A stretch of 64,000 nucleotides of DNA from Butyrivibrio sp. NC3005 (GTDB lineage Bacteria; Bacillota; Clostridia; Lachnospirales; Lachnospiraceae). Of this stretch, positions 52,786-61,634 are shown piece after piece; the first letter of the stretch is position 1; each line of letters opens with the position of its first letter. The stretch covers positions 24,263-88,262 of the forward strand of contig NZ_AUKC01000016.1 in the NCBI RefSeq assembly GCF_000424545.1, given 5' to 3'. The notes below the pieces were generated by a model, which was not told where the DNA came from, did no database searches, and saw nothing but the letters and a program-made list of their open reading frames with translations. A program made the position numbers and the translations under genes.

Positions 52786-55635
52786 TTATTCTTTCTGCAT
52801 ATAACTTTCAACAGGCCCCAAATAAGATTCCGGAAGTTTTATTCCGCTTCGTACAAGTAAAATCCTTTCCAATACTATTCCGGGGCTTATGGCATAAAAC
52901 CTGAGCTTATTAACTCCTGCCGTGCATAAAATCTTATCTTCAACTGTTTTCACATTTTCCTTTGCTTCTTTCTCCCACTGAGGACTGAGAAAAAAGGGAA
53001 TCTCAGGCTGTCTGACGGTATTTAACACCCGAATGTCGCCCTCGTTTACAGAATATCCCATAAACTGCTCATTCTTGAATGTAACCGGTGTAGTAGGCGC
53101 AAGAATAAAACTTAAATCATACTCGCCCGTTTCCTGTATCTGAAAATGATATTCAACATAAGGTCTGTTCTCCGTTTTCAAAAGATCCGAAGTCGTCGGA
53201 AATACCTTTACCGCGCTACCGCTTCGGCCGTATGGTTTTAAGACTTTAAACTCAGCCCCTTCCGTCTTAATATTCTGCGCAAAGTGTTCAGATTCCATGC
53301 ATACATAACCGTCACTTTCCACAAAACACTTTTTTTCATACCGGATAACAGGTGACGCCTCTACAGTTACCATCGCCTTTCCACAACCGGTGCACTCTAC
53401 AGTGAACCTGCCTGTTGATTTCTTTTTCAAAAGATCCTTGTCGGCAGTAAGCTTAATTCTTTCCCTTACCTTTACCGTACCTGCTGTTTTGCTGAAGCCG
53501 ATCCAATTACAATCAGTCTCTATTTTGAATTCATATGGAAATTCACTTCCGTTTATGAGATCAAACTCGATCGTATTAACATCCGGCCGAAGCATATCTC
53601 TCCATGTTTGAGGTCTGTCGCACCATTCAAGACCTGTCATGTAATGCTCGTCATCCTTCCTCGACACGAGCATTCTCGGCCTGTTTGCCCCGCGTACCAG
53701 ATGCCTTAGAGGATATTTATTGTCCTCATCGTTCCAATTAACAAAACCAATATGCTCGGACTTGCCAAATCCTTTGTAATACCCGCCATCAACAGACTCA
53801 TACTCCTCAATGAGCCTCTCATCCTCTATGAAGCATTCTTCAATTTCTTGTGCAAGCTCATTGGCTTCAATTCTGTTTTGATCTGCAAAAAGCTTATTTC
53901 TGCCTGCTAAAATCCACATTTTCATCAGATTCGCAGTGGCACAGGCAGGATAATACAAAAGCGAGATAAATGCCGAAAGGTCTTTATCTTCAATCTTTTT
54001 TCTAAGGCGTGATGCTTCACTTAATATTTCTTCAGAAATCTCCAAAACATTCTGTGCTTCTCCAAAATGCATAGGATGATAAACATCAGCATTCATTATC
54101 TCATGACGCCTTTTTTCAAGAAGCTCTGTATAATCCCAGCTTATCTTATTTGCGATCCTGCAATCGGATTGTAACATCATTCCTTTAAATTGTTTGTTAA
54201 TCCAGTCGGACATGTAATCTTCCGTAATACGGCAATCGCTGCCTCCCCATTTGTCCATGTCATAGGCAAGATCCAGGAAAAAAGAAAGCCCGAGCTCCTG
54301 CGTTCCGACATCCCCGGCATTGACGACCCAAATCTCCCTGACCCCGTATTCATAGGCCTGAGTCATCTGCTCCCAGATCCTTGGAAGGTAAGCGCCGCCG
54401 ATCCACTGATAAGAATAAGGTCCACCATGCATATCAAGATGATAATACATTCCATAGCCGCCTTTGTGCCCCCTCATCTTTTCATCCGGCAAAGTTCTGG
54501 TATAACCGCAGTTGTTATCGCTTAACATCAGAGTAACACCCTCAAGCTCCGGATCATCAATAAGCCCCCGGGTCTTGTCATTTCCATAAAAGAATTCCTC
54601 AACTTCCGTAAAAAGAACTATCTGTCTGGGAACCTTATCAATATCTTTGTTTATAACTTCCCTGATGAGATCATTCTGGGTTTTTAGTATATTTCTTAAT
54701 AGCCGGATATTTTTATCAAGGCCGTCATTTTCATCCAGGAGCCTTGAATCTCTTTCTCCTCTCATTCCAAGAGTTATAACATTTTCAAAGGCTTTATTTC
54801 TATCAAGACCGTCGCGCCAAAATCTTGTTATGCCTTCCGTATTAGCCTCAAAATCCCAGGCATCGCCATAGACAGAATTCTCACCTCTGAGAAGACCATA
54901 CTCCTCGCCGCTTCGCATACATGGTTCATGATGAGAGGTACTCATTACAACGCCATATTCATCAGCAAGCCGCGCACTCTCAAGCCCGGGTCCATCCATA
55001 CTAAAATTTGAATTCCACATGGCAGGCCAGAGGTAATTTCCCTTTAATCTCAGGAGCAATTCAAAAATTTTCTCATAGCACTTTGCATTAATCCCGCCAA
55101 AATGCTCTGTTGCCCAGTTTCCAAAGGCAGGCCACTCATCATTTATAAAAAATCCCCTGTATTTTACAGACGGTTCCTTAGAAACAATATTGTAACCATC
55201 GGTTAAAACCACATTTTCCTTTTTTTGAGGGAAACAGTGATTCCAATTAACCAAAGGTGATACTCCTAAAAGCTCTGATAAATGAAACAAGCCGTAGATT
55301 GTGCCTCTTTTGTCACTGCCTGCTATTATAAGCGCTTGATCTGCGCCTTCAAAAGAATTATCGACCACCTTAAAAATATAGCTCTCCCATTTGCCTCTGA
55401 TCTCGCTTAACCTGATAATTCCGCTTCTATCAAGTTCTTCTAAATAATCGCTCCTGTCAACTGTCCCATATATGATCAGATTTTTACATCCTGTGCCTTT
55501 AACATATCTGCCCGCTTTAAAACCGGTAACGAGGAATATGTCCTCTTTAACCAGCTCCGCAACCCTGTTGACTCCGAGAAAAGCTTTTTCTTCGCAGGTA
55601 AACATCAATTCTTTATCAAGATACAAATTTGCCAT
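52786..55635 (-). CDS. Glycoside hydrolase family 115 (xylan alpha-glucuronidase-like)
   Basis: 949 residues from the CAT at 55633-55635, with GGAGG 9 bp before it; a longer frame to 55710 runs into a dispersed repeat. The GH115 core is clear: KYRGFFINDEWPAFGNWATE near residue 175, NYLWPAMWNSNF near residue 216, STSHHEPCMRS near residue 255. GH115 removes 4-O-methylglucuronic acid from glucuronoxylan. No signal peptide, so it would act on imported oligosaccharides. Divergent from an AraC gene that probably regulated it. Confidence 0.88.
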   Translation of the reverse strand: MANLYLDKELMFTCEEKAFLGVNRVAELVKEDIFLVTGFKAGRYVKGTGCKNLIIYGTVDRSDYLEELDRSGIIRLSEIRGKWESYIFKVVDNSFEGADQALIIAGSDKRGTIYGLFHLSELLGVSPLVNWNHCFPQKKENVVLTDGYNIVSKEPSVKYRGFFINDEWPAFGNWATEHFGGINAKCYEKIFELLLRLKGNYLWPAMWNSNFSMDGPGLESARLADEYGVVMSTSHHEPCMRSGEEYGLLRGENSVYGDAWDFEANTEGITRFWRDGLDRNKAFENVITLGMRGERDSRLLDENDGLDKNIRLLRNILKTQNDLIREVINKDIDKVPRQIVLFTEVEEFFYGNDKTRGLIDDPELEGVTLMLSDNNCGYTRTLPDEKMRGHKGGYGMYYHLDMHGGPYSYQWIGGAYLPRIWEQMTQAYEYGVREIWVVNAGDVGTQELGLSFFLDLAYDMDKWGGSDCRITEDYMSDWINKQFKGMMLQSDCRIANKISWDYTELLEKRRHEIMNADVYHPMHFGEAQNVLEISEEILSEASRLRKKIEDKDLSAFISLLYYPACATANLMKMWILAGRNKLFADQNRIEANELAQEIEECFIEDERLIEEYESVDGGYYKGFGKSEHIGFVNWNDEDNKYPLRHLVRGANRPRMLVSRKDDEHYMTGLEWCDRPQTWRDMLRPDVNTIEFDLINGSEFPYEFKIETDCNWIGFSKTAGTVKVRERIKLTADKDLLKKKSTGRFTVECTGCGKAMVTVEASPVIRYEKKCFVESDGYVCMESEHFAQNIKTEGAEFKVLKPYGRSGSAVKVFPTTSDLLKTENRPYVEYHFQIQETGEYDLSFILAPTTPVTFKNEQFMGYSVNEGDIRVLNTVRQPEIPFFLSPQWEKEAKENVKTVEDKILCTAGVNKLRFYAISPGIVLERILLVRSGIKLPESYLGPVESYMQKE

Positions 55636-55670
55636 TTCCTGTCCTCCGGCTCTATATAAATATTTATAGA

Positions 55671-55807
55671 TTTTTGTCACTACGTTCCAAAAACTACGCA
55701 AACTGGCCATTTAAAAAGGCTTCGCCTTGGACCAGTTTGCCGCTTGACTTTTGTTCTCACGAAACTCGCAGAAAATGCGGGTTTCTGTATGAACGTTCAA
55801 GAAGTCA
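55671..55807 (+). repeat. Dispersed structured repeat family A, copy 3
   Basis: Nearly identical to 16247-16383 in its first 120 bp (GCAAACTGG...CCAGTTTGC and AAGGC TTC GCCTT), but the right end has changed (GAACGTTCAAGAAGTC in place of AGTGACAAAAAGTC), so the outer stem is lost. It lies in the divergent spacer between GH115 and AraC, 40 kb from the other copies. Confidence 0.85.
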
Positions 55808-55936
55808 TACAACTCACATTAAATATATGATATGAGATTATATAATATGGGATTATATGATAAATACACATAAAAATGGATAAACTTTGCATTTTACGAT
55901 ATAATATCTGAAAAACGTTAGTTTTGGGGAGAATCC

Positions 55937-56805
55937 ATGAAAAAGATGCTGAAAAAAGACCTTAACTGTCCGTATAGTCTTATTGACAGAGAGTATATCT
56001 GCGAGCACAAGACCGCCGGACTTAAACAAACAAATACCAAATATTTACACAATCATGATGGCTACGAGATCGTCCTTTTCCTGCGCGGAGAAGTTAATAT
56101 CATGATAGAGCCTGAGATTTTCAAAATGAAACGAGGGGATATGTTCTTTATAAGCCCTCTTGTTTTCCACGGACTTGATCTTCAAGACAGCAGCGATTAC
56201 GAGCGAATCGTCATCAATCTGCAATATGAATATCTTAAAAAACTTGGAGACGATGAAACTGATTTTTCAACACTTTTTCAAAGTGCCGCATCCCCTTATA
56301 TGAACCACTTCATAATACCTGAAGATGCACTTTTGGACTTCATAGAAACAGCAGAACGCCTTCACGACTGTATGGATAGCACAGCCTTTGGTCATGTTGC
56401 TCTTGCAAAAGCTCTTATTATAGAATTAATGCTCAAGGCTAACGGCTATTCTTCCGCAGAGCGGCCACAGAATAAGAGCAGCCTGATACCACCTCTTGTT
56501 TCTAAAATATTTGACTATATTGAATCCAACATAAATGATGATCTTAAGATAAACAAGATGGCCCAGGATCTCCACTATAGCAGTGATCACTTAAGCCGGG
56601 TTTTTAGTGAAGTAACAGGCGATTCTCTGAAGCATTATATAAACGCAAAAAAATGGTTCTGGCGCAAAAACTATTACTTCAGAACTATTCTCCTTCTGAC
56701 GTGTGTTTTATGCTTGGGTATAACAACTATTCCAGCTTTTCAAGGCGTTTTAGCAAGCAGATCGGAACATCACCCAAACAGTTCCAGCTATTGCACAGAA
56801 CTTGA
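55937..56805 (+). pseudogene. AraC family regulator, frameshifted in a poly-A run
   Basis: N-terminal cupin (HNHDGYEIVLFLRGEVNIM, KMKRGDMFFISPLVFHG) and first HTH (INKMAQDLHYSSDHLSRVFSE) are intact to residue 238. At AACGC followed by seven A (56646-56652) the frame shifts; with one more A it reads MVLAQKLLLQNYSPSDVCF, GYNNYSSFSRRFSKQ and stops at 56805, a full-length AraC end. As written, the frame runs on to 56899 with unrelated sequence. Probable regulator of the GH115 gene. Confidence 0.78.
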
Positions 56806-56831
56806 CTCGCTACAATGTACCGGGTCTTTTT
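56804..56831 (+). terminator. Module left-end terminator without its core
   Basis: GACTCGCTACA ATGTACCGGGTC with five T, directly on the AraC stop. One stem mismatch relative to the family. The core and the leading hairpin are absent, so a deletion joined AraC to a module left end. Confidence 0.75.
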
Positions 56832-56839
56832 GTGTGCCG

Positions 56840-56868
56840 TTGAACAGGATGGTAGATATAGGTATAAT
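56840..56868 (+). promoter_or_regulatory. Portable promoter P1, copy 3
   Basis: TTGAAC (56840-56845), 17 bp, TATAAT (56863-56868). The block GTGTGCCG to GATTAACTTT is the same as at 21209-21300, including a TTGCTACAAAG downstream. Confidence 0.78.
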
Positions 56869-56957
56869 TATAAACAGTTGCTACAAAGAAAAAATTTAAG
56901 TATTTCTGAATAGATTAACTTTCAGCATAATAGACTAAGGCACATCGGAGATTGAAT

Positions 56958-57446
56958 ATGGGCATTGAGATAAAGAAAATGGAATCTGATGAAGAGATTA
57001 AAGGGAAAGCTTATGTTCATTGGAAGTCATGGCAGGATGCATATAAAGGAATAGTGGATCAAAGCTATTTGGATTCAATGACTTTAGCAAAGTGTGAAGA
57101 AATTGCTTTCAAGTGGCCTGATAATCTTATAGTTGCAAAAGATGGCAATCAGGTAGTTGGATTTGTGGGTTATGGAAAATACCATGATGAAGAACTAACT
57201 GAGACTGGCGAGATTTTTGCAATTTATGTATTGGAAGAATACTGTGGTACCGGTGTTGGCAAGGCACTTATGCAAGCCGGTTTGGGTGAACTCGATTACC
57301 AAACGGTGGCAGTTTGGGTACTTAAGGATAATAAGCGTGCAATCAAGTTTTATGAAAAATGTGGCTTTTGTATTGATGGACGAGAAGAAGTAATAAATCT
57401 GGGTTCTCCGATTGTGGAAGTCAGAATGATACGAAAGACTGAATAA
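56958..57446 (+). CDS. GNAT family N-acetyltransferase
   Basis: 162 residues from ATG 56958 (a TTG at 56952 is in frame). Motif A EYCGTGVGKALMQAG; KDNKRAIKFYEKCGF near the end; the N-terminal SWQDAYKGIVDQSYLDSM is typical of a common Firmicutes GNAT group. It is driven by the portable promoter copy 3. Confidence 0.85.
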   Translation: MGIEIKKMESDEEIKGKAYVHWKSWQDAYKGIVDQSYLDSMTLAKCEEIAFKWPDNLIVAKDGNQVVGFVGYGKYHDEELTETGEIFAIYVLEEYCGTGVGKALMQAGLGELDYQTVAVWVLKDNKRAIKFYEKCGFCIDGREEVINLGSPIVEVRMIRKTE

Positions 57447-57522
57447 GACGCTTGGTATTTATGAAATGAATCTATCAAAGCTTTAGACAACTTCTAGTTT
57501 GTCGGGATGGTGAGTTATATTG

Positions 57523-57581
57523 GAAGATAATCTCACATAAGACAGACAAAGATTTAACACAAAAAGTTCTCAAAAAGATGG
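57523..57581 (+). repeat. Decayed module right end and core
   Basis: GAAGATAATCTCACATAAGA and CAGACAAAGATTTAA match the sequence that precedes the 126-bp end at 25823, then jump to AAAAAGTTCTCAAAAAGATGG, a changed core. The 126-bp conserved block is deleted between them. Confidence 0.65.
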
Positions 57582-57582
57582 A

Positions 57583-58458
57583 TTATAACACTAGAACTTT
57601 TAGGTGCGATAAAAATCTTTCTGCTATAGGTGTAAATGCCTGATAGCGGTTCCATGCGAAATATATTTTGTTTTCAAGCTTAGGAGACAACGGTCTGAAT
57701 ACAAGGCCGTTGTTTTTTGATGTATCAATAAGGTGATCATAGGTGAGAAGATACCCAAGACCTTCCATTGTGAAAATAGAGCCATTGTAGGAAAGACGGA
57801 AAGAACCTTCAAGCTGTAGCTCTGAAAATCTGCTCCCGGCCCATTTCTTTATATCGCCGTTCCAAGCTTGATCTGAGCAGAAAAGAGGTAATTCTATCAG
57901 GTCATCCAAACGAATGGATTCCTTTTTTGCCAGAGGGTCACTTTCAGGAATGATAAGTCCCCAGGTATCAGCCTGTGGAAATTCTATATATTCATACTTT
58001 CTGATGTCCGGCTGCTCAACCAGAACAACAAAATCAAGAAGCCCTTTTTCTGTTTTTTCAGATAGTTGCTCTGTATCACCACTTGTGATGTGATAGTGGA
58101 GATTGGGATAGCTTTCTTTAAAGGTCTTGATTGCTCTTGCAAGGAATCTTAGCTGATAAGATTCTGCAAGTCCGAGGTAAAGATCGCCTCCGCTTATGTC
58201 ATCAAGTGAAACAAATTCCTGCTCGATTTTATCAGCCATGCTCACAAGATCTTCTGCACGGTTTCTGAGAAGAATGCCTTCTTCTGTCAGCTTTATACTG
58301 AAACTGTGCCTCGTAAATAGCTTCTTACCCAATTCTTCTTCCAATGATTTTAATTGTTTGGATAGAGTTGGCTGAGTCACATGCAGTATCTCAGCGGCTC
58401 TGCTCATGTTTTCTTCTCTTGCTACAGCTAAAAAATATCTTAAAGTCCTGATTTCCAT
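57583..58458 (-). CDS. LysR family transcriptional regulator
   Basis: 291 residues from the CAT at 58456-58458 (GGAAAGGAAG upstream); a longer frame to 58554 passes through a palindromic repeat. N-terminal HTH MEIRTLRYFLAVAREENMSR and HVTQPTLSKQLKSLEEELG, then a periplasmic-binding-like effector domain. It is divergent from the 58730-60540 group and may regulate the hydrolase. Confidence 0.88.
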   Translation of the reverse strand: MEIRTLRYFLAVAREENMSRAAEILHVTQPTLSKQLKSLEEELGKKLFTRHSFSIKLTEEGILLRNRAEDLVSMADKIEQEFVSLDDISGGDLYLGLAESYQLRFLARAIKTFKESYPNLHYHITSGDTEQLSEKTEKGLLDFVVLVEQPDIRKYEYIEFPQADTWGLIIPESDPLAKKESIRLDDLIELPLFCSDQAWNGDIKKWAGSRFSELQLEGSFRLSYNGSIFTMEGLGYLLTYDHLIDTSKNNGLVFRPLSPKLENKIYFAWNRYQAFTPIAERFLSHLKVLVL

Positions 58459-58476
58459 GGCGCTTCCTTTCCCTAC

Positions 58477-58605
58477 GCAGTGCAGTACTCGAAATGCTAC
58501 GCATTTCTCGTTCTTCGGCATTCGCCGAATACCAATATTTACAAAAATATGCACTTATGTGAGCAAGCTCCCAAGTGCATATTTTTATAAATATTGCTGC
58601 ACTGC
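58477..58605 (+). repeat. Multi-branched palindrome in the LysR spacer
   Basis: Outer arms GCAGTGCAG (58477-58485) and CTGCACTGC (58597-58605). Inside are GAAATGC/GCATTTC, TTCGGC/GCCGAA, and a long arm with AAATATGCACTT pairing to AAGTGCATATTT. The whole 129 bp can fold into a multi-branched structure on either strand. No second copy was found in the window. Confidence 0.75.
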
Positions 58606-58729
58606 TCATTGCTAAATGATATGCCAAAATGGAATAATATGATATTCATTATAACTATTAGCAAAAAATCTTACAAGCTCATAAAATAGAATTGTAAGTG
58701 AAATAGTTACATGGAAATGAGGAATACTC

Positions 58730-58954
58730 ATGGATAAAGAATATTTAAAGCAAAGCCTTTCAGATGCGGGATGCTGTAATGAGGTAACAGACACTATCCT
58801 GGAAAGATTTGAGTCAGGCAGTATCGATGAAATGGTAAGGCTTCTGAAAAAAGAAAGATGCCGTGCCATGGACGAGTACCACGAATGTGGAAGAAAAGTT
58901 GACTGCATGGATTTCATGCTAAGAAAAATCGAAAACGAAATGAAGCAGAGATGA
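58730..58954 (+). CDS. Unknown small helical protein
   Basis: 74 residues, charged and probably helical, with cysteines at GCC and CGRKVDC. Not recognised. It starts after an AATGAGGAA site and ends 12 bp before the hydrolase gene, so the two are likely translated from one mRNA. Confidence 0.65.
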   Translation: MDKEYLKQSLSDAGCCNEVTDTILERFESGSIDEMVRLLKKERCRAMDEYHECGRKVDCMDFMLRKIENEMKQR

Positions 58955-58966
58955 CGGAGGTATCAA

Positions 58967-59971
58967 ATGATGATCAGAACAGAAGAACTTAATTTAGTAA
59001 CAGAGTGGGATAAGACCTTTCCAAAGAGTGAGGAGATAGAACACAGCAAGGTGACATTTGCAAATCGCTACGGTATAACTCTTGCGGCAGATATGTATAT
59101 ACCAAAGGATATAGATGGCAAGCTTCCGGCTATTGCAGTTTCAGGACCTTTCGGAGCTGTTAAGGAGCAGTGTTCAGGATTATACGCCCAGACTATGGCA
59201 GAAAGAGGATTTCTTACAATAGCCTTTGATCCCTCTTTTACAGGAGAGTCAGGCGGCAACGTAAGATATATGGCATCACCTGATATCAATACAGAGGATT
59301 TTATGGCTGCAGTTGATTTTCTTTCATTTAATGAAAAGGTAGATCCGGAAAGAATAGGAATCATAGGAATCTGCGGATGGGGCGGAATGGCTATCAATAC
59401 AGCTGCTCTTGACACAAGAATCAAAGCTACAGCTGCAATGACTATGTATGACATGACAAGAGTTAATGCAAAAGGTTACTTTGATGCCGATGACAGTGAA
59501 GAAAAGAGATATGAAGCGAAAAAGGCTTTGTGCACACAGCGTCTTGAAGATTTAAAGAATGGAGAATATAAGCGTGCGGGAGGTGTTGTAGATCCTCTAC
59601 CTGCAGATGCACCTTTCTTTGTAAAAGACTATTTTGATTACTACAAAACTGATCGCGGATATCATGCCCGTTCCCTTAATTCCAATGATGGATGGAATGT
59701 GATAGGCTGTGAATCTTTCGTGAATCAGCCAATCCTTAAATACAGCAATGAAATCAGAAGTGCAGTGCTTCTTGTACATGGCGGGAAGGCTCACTCCTGC
59801 TACTTCAGTAAAGACGCTTATGCCGACATGATAAAGGACAGCAAATATGCTGATAATAAAGAACTGATGATTATTCCAGATGCAGTTCATACAGATCTGT
59901 ATGATGGAGGAGATAAGGATTATATTCCGTTTGACAAACTTGAGAGCTTCTTCAATGAATATCTTAAATAA
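58967..59971 (+). CDS. Alpha/beta hydrolase (dienelactone hydrolase-like)
   Basis: 334 residues. The nucleophile elbow is GICGWGGMA near residue 137, where Cys takes the place of Ser (G-x-C-x-G), as in dienelactone hydrolases; a catalytic His is likely in IPDAVHTDLYD near residue 305. Related proteins are annotated as acetyl xylan esterase-like or YcjY-like. ATG 58970 is an alternative start. Confidence 0.83.
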   Translation: MMIRTEELNLVTEWDKTFPKSEEIEHSKVTFANRYGITLAADMYIPKDIDGKLPAIAVSGPFGAVKEQCSGLYAQTMAERGFLTIAFDPSFTGESGGNVRYMASPDINTEDFMAAVDFLSFNEKVDPERIGIIGICGWGGMAINTAALDTRIKATAAMTMYDMTRVNAKGYFDADDSEEKRYEAKKALCTQRLEDLKNGEYKRAGGVVDPLPADAPFFVKDYFDYYKTDRGYHARSLNSNDGWNVIGCESFVNQPILKYSNEIRSAVLLVHGGKAHSCYFSKDAYADMIKDSKYADNKELMIIPDAVHTDLYDGGDKDYIPFDKLESFFNEYLK

Positions 59972-59993
59972 GAAGAGGAGAAGCAGGAAGCTT

Positions 59994-60542
59994 ATGAGTT
60001 TGGAAAATCTCTTTTGCAAAAATACAGGTAAAACGCTTACAGCATTATGTGTGATGGCTGTAACCCTCTTTACTGGATGTGGATATAATGAGAATACACA
60101 GGCTAAAACGAACAGTAATACGGCAACGGAAGATCACTTAAAGGATGAAGAAGACGTAATTACTAATGATGAAAGGTCGACGGAAAGTATGCTTAAGCTT
60201 TTTATAAATGATAAAGAGATACAGGTAATCTGGGAAGAAAATGAATCAGTAGAAGCTCTGAAAAATCTGGCTGAAGATAAACCTATCATCATTGATATGT
60301 CTATGTATGGCGACTTTGAGCAGGTTGGCTCTATTGGTCAGTCTATTCCAAGGAATGATAAGCAGATGACTACAAGTGCCGGGGACATTGTTTTGTATTC
60401 AGGTAATCAGCTGGTAGTGTTTTACGGTTCAAATAGCTGGGCTTATACAAAGCTCGGGCATATTGAAAATACATCTGCGGAAGAAATGAAAAAAAGGCTT
60501 GGTTCCGGGGACGTTAACGTAACAATAAGTATTACTGAATAA
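59994..60542 (+). CDS. Cyclophilin-like lipoprotein
   Basis: 182 residues from ATG 59994; the frame is open upstream but overlaps the hydrolase. A signal peptide with lipobox LFTGC (residues about 23-27) predicts a membrane-anchored lipoprotein. Residues 65-180 are a Cyclophil_like domain (IIIDMSMYGDFEQVGSIG, GDIVLYSGNQLVVFYG). The family is found beside hydrolase and reductase genes; function unknown. It follows the hydrolase by 22 bp. Confidence 0.82.
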   Translation: MSLENLFCKNTGKTLTALCVMAVTLFTGCGYNENTQAKTNSNTATEDHLKDEEDVITNDERSTESMLKLFINDKEIQVIWEENESVEALKNLAEDKPIIIDMSMYGDFEQVGSIGQSIPRNDKQMTTSAGDIVLYSGNQLVVFYGSNSWAYTKLGHIENTSAEEMKKRLGSGDVNVTISITE

Positions 60543-60575
60543 GCTTATGAGAAGTGAGGCAATATTATTGCAAAA

Positions 60576-60593
60576 GTTCTCAAAGAGATAATC
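60576..60593 (+). repeat. Exact attachment core without the 126-bp block
   Basis: GTTCTCAAAGAGATAATC followed by the AATCTGC/GCAGATT hairpin (60594-60613). The 108 bp upstream are lipoprotein gene and spacer, unlike the six full module ends, so either a deletion or an end of another type. Confidence 0.8.
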
Positions 60594-60615
60594 AATCTGC
60601 AGTTGCAGATTTCAG

Positions 60616-60648
60616 AAATCCACAACCAAATGGTTGTGGATTTTTTGT
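60616..60648 (+). terminator. Module left-end terminator, fourth type
   Basis: AAATCCACAACC AAAT GGTTGTGGATTT followed by TTT. Twelve pairs. Same position after the core as the other module terminators but unrelated sequence. Confidence 0.85.
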
Positions 60649-60733
60649 GCAATAAAAGTGTAAAATGGAGAGACTAGTGTTAAACTTTGTTGGATTGGTA
60701 CTTGTTATAAAACTACACTAAGGAGAAACGTAA

Positions 60734-61540
60734 ATGGGAGTATTGGCAGGGAAAGAATGGGCTTTTGATACTGCTGCATCCAAATATGAGAGGATGCGAC
60801 CGGGCTATGTAGATGATTTGTATAAACAGATATTTGATTATTGTACTATAGATAATAGAAGCGAACTCATCGAGGTAGGTATTGGAGGTGGTCAGGCTAC
60901 ACTGCCTTTTCTTAAAAAGAACTGTAGTGTTACAGCTATTGAGTATGGAAAGAATCTGGCTGATATTTGCAGAGAGAAATTTAAGGAATATACTGGCTTT
61001 AATGTTATAACATCAAAATTTGAAGACGTTGAACTTGAAGATAATGCATATGACTTGATTTATTCTGCATCTGCTTTTCATTGGATTCCGGAGGAAATAG
61101 GGTATACAAAAGTGTTTAAGGCATTAAAACCCGGCGGAGTATTTGCCAGATTTGCGAATCACCCGTTTAGATGTAAGAACGAGCCGGAGTTAGCTAGCGC
61201 TATAGATGCCAGTTATAAGAAGTATTACTACAAGTTTTACAATAAAAAAGCTGAGCAGATAAAGGAATACTCTGAAGAAGATGCAAAGAGGCGAGCAAAT
61301 ATAGCCGAAAAATACGCATTTTCTGATATTAAATATGGGTTGTTTTACAGAATCAGGGAGTTTACAGCAGAGGAATATGTAGAACTTTTAGGGACATATT
61401 CAGATCATATCGCTATAGATGAAGAAATTCGTACGTTATTCTTTAAGGATATTAAAAATATCATCAATTCATTTAATGGAGTAATAAAGATATATGATAC
61501 TATGGATCTTCAGTTGGCGAGAAAAGTGAAGAAGGATTAG
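60734..61540 (+). CDS. Class I SAM-dependent methyltransferase
   Basis: 268 residues. Motif I LIEVGIGGGQATLPFL near residue 44 binds S-adenosylmethionine; IYSASAFHWIPEE near residue 112 is like motif IV of Methyltransf_11 proteins. Substrate unknown; small-molecule methylation is typical. Start after AAGGAGA. Confidence 0.87.
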   Translation: MGVLAGKEWAFDTAASKYERMRPGYVDDLYKQIFDYCTIDNRSELIEVGIGGGQATLPFLKKNCSVTAIEYGKNLADICREKFKEYTGFNVITSKFEDVELEDNAYDLIYSASAFHWIPEEIGYTKVFKALKPGGVFARFANHPFRCKNEPELASAIDASYKKYYYKFYNKKAEQIKEYSEEDAKRRANIAEKYAFSDIKYGLFYRIREFTAEEYVELLGTYSDHIAIDEEIRTLFFKDIKNIINSFNGVIKIYDTMDLQLARKVKKD

Positions 61541-61634
61541 CTTTCTCGATTTTGAGTTATTGTAATATTTTACGAGGAGTATCTGTTTTTGTTACAATAC
61601 TGCAATACCGAAAAAACTCAAAGGGAGAATCAGC

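Noticed and set aside
56800..56899. Unusual 90-residue C-terminus of the AraC protein
   Set aside because: It is translation of the wrong frame and of the module left end after a one-base shift.
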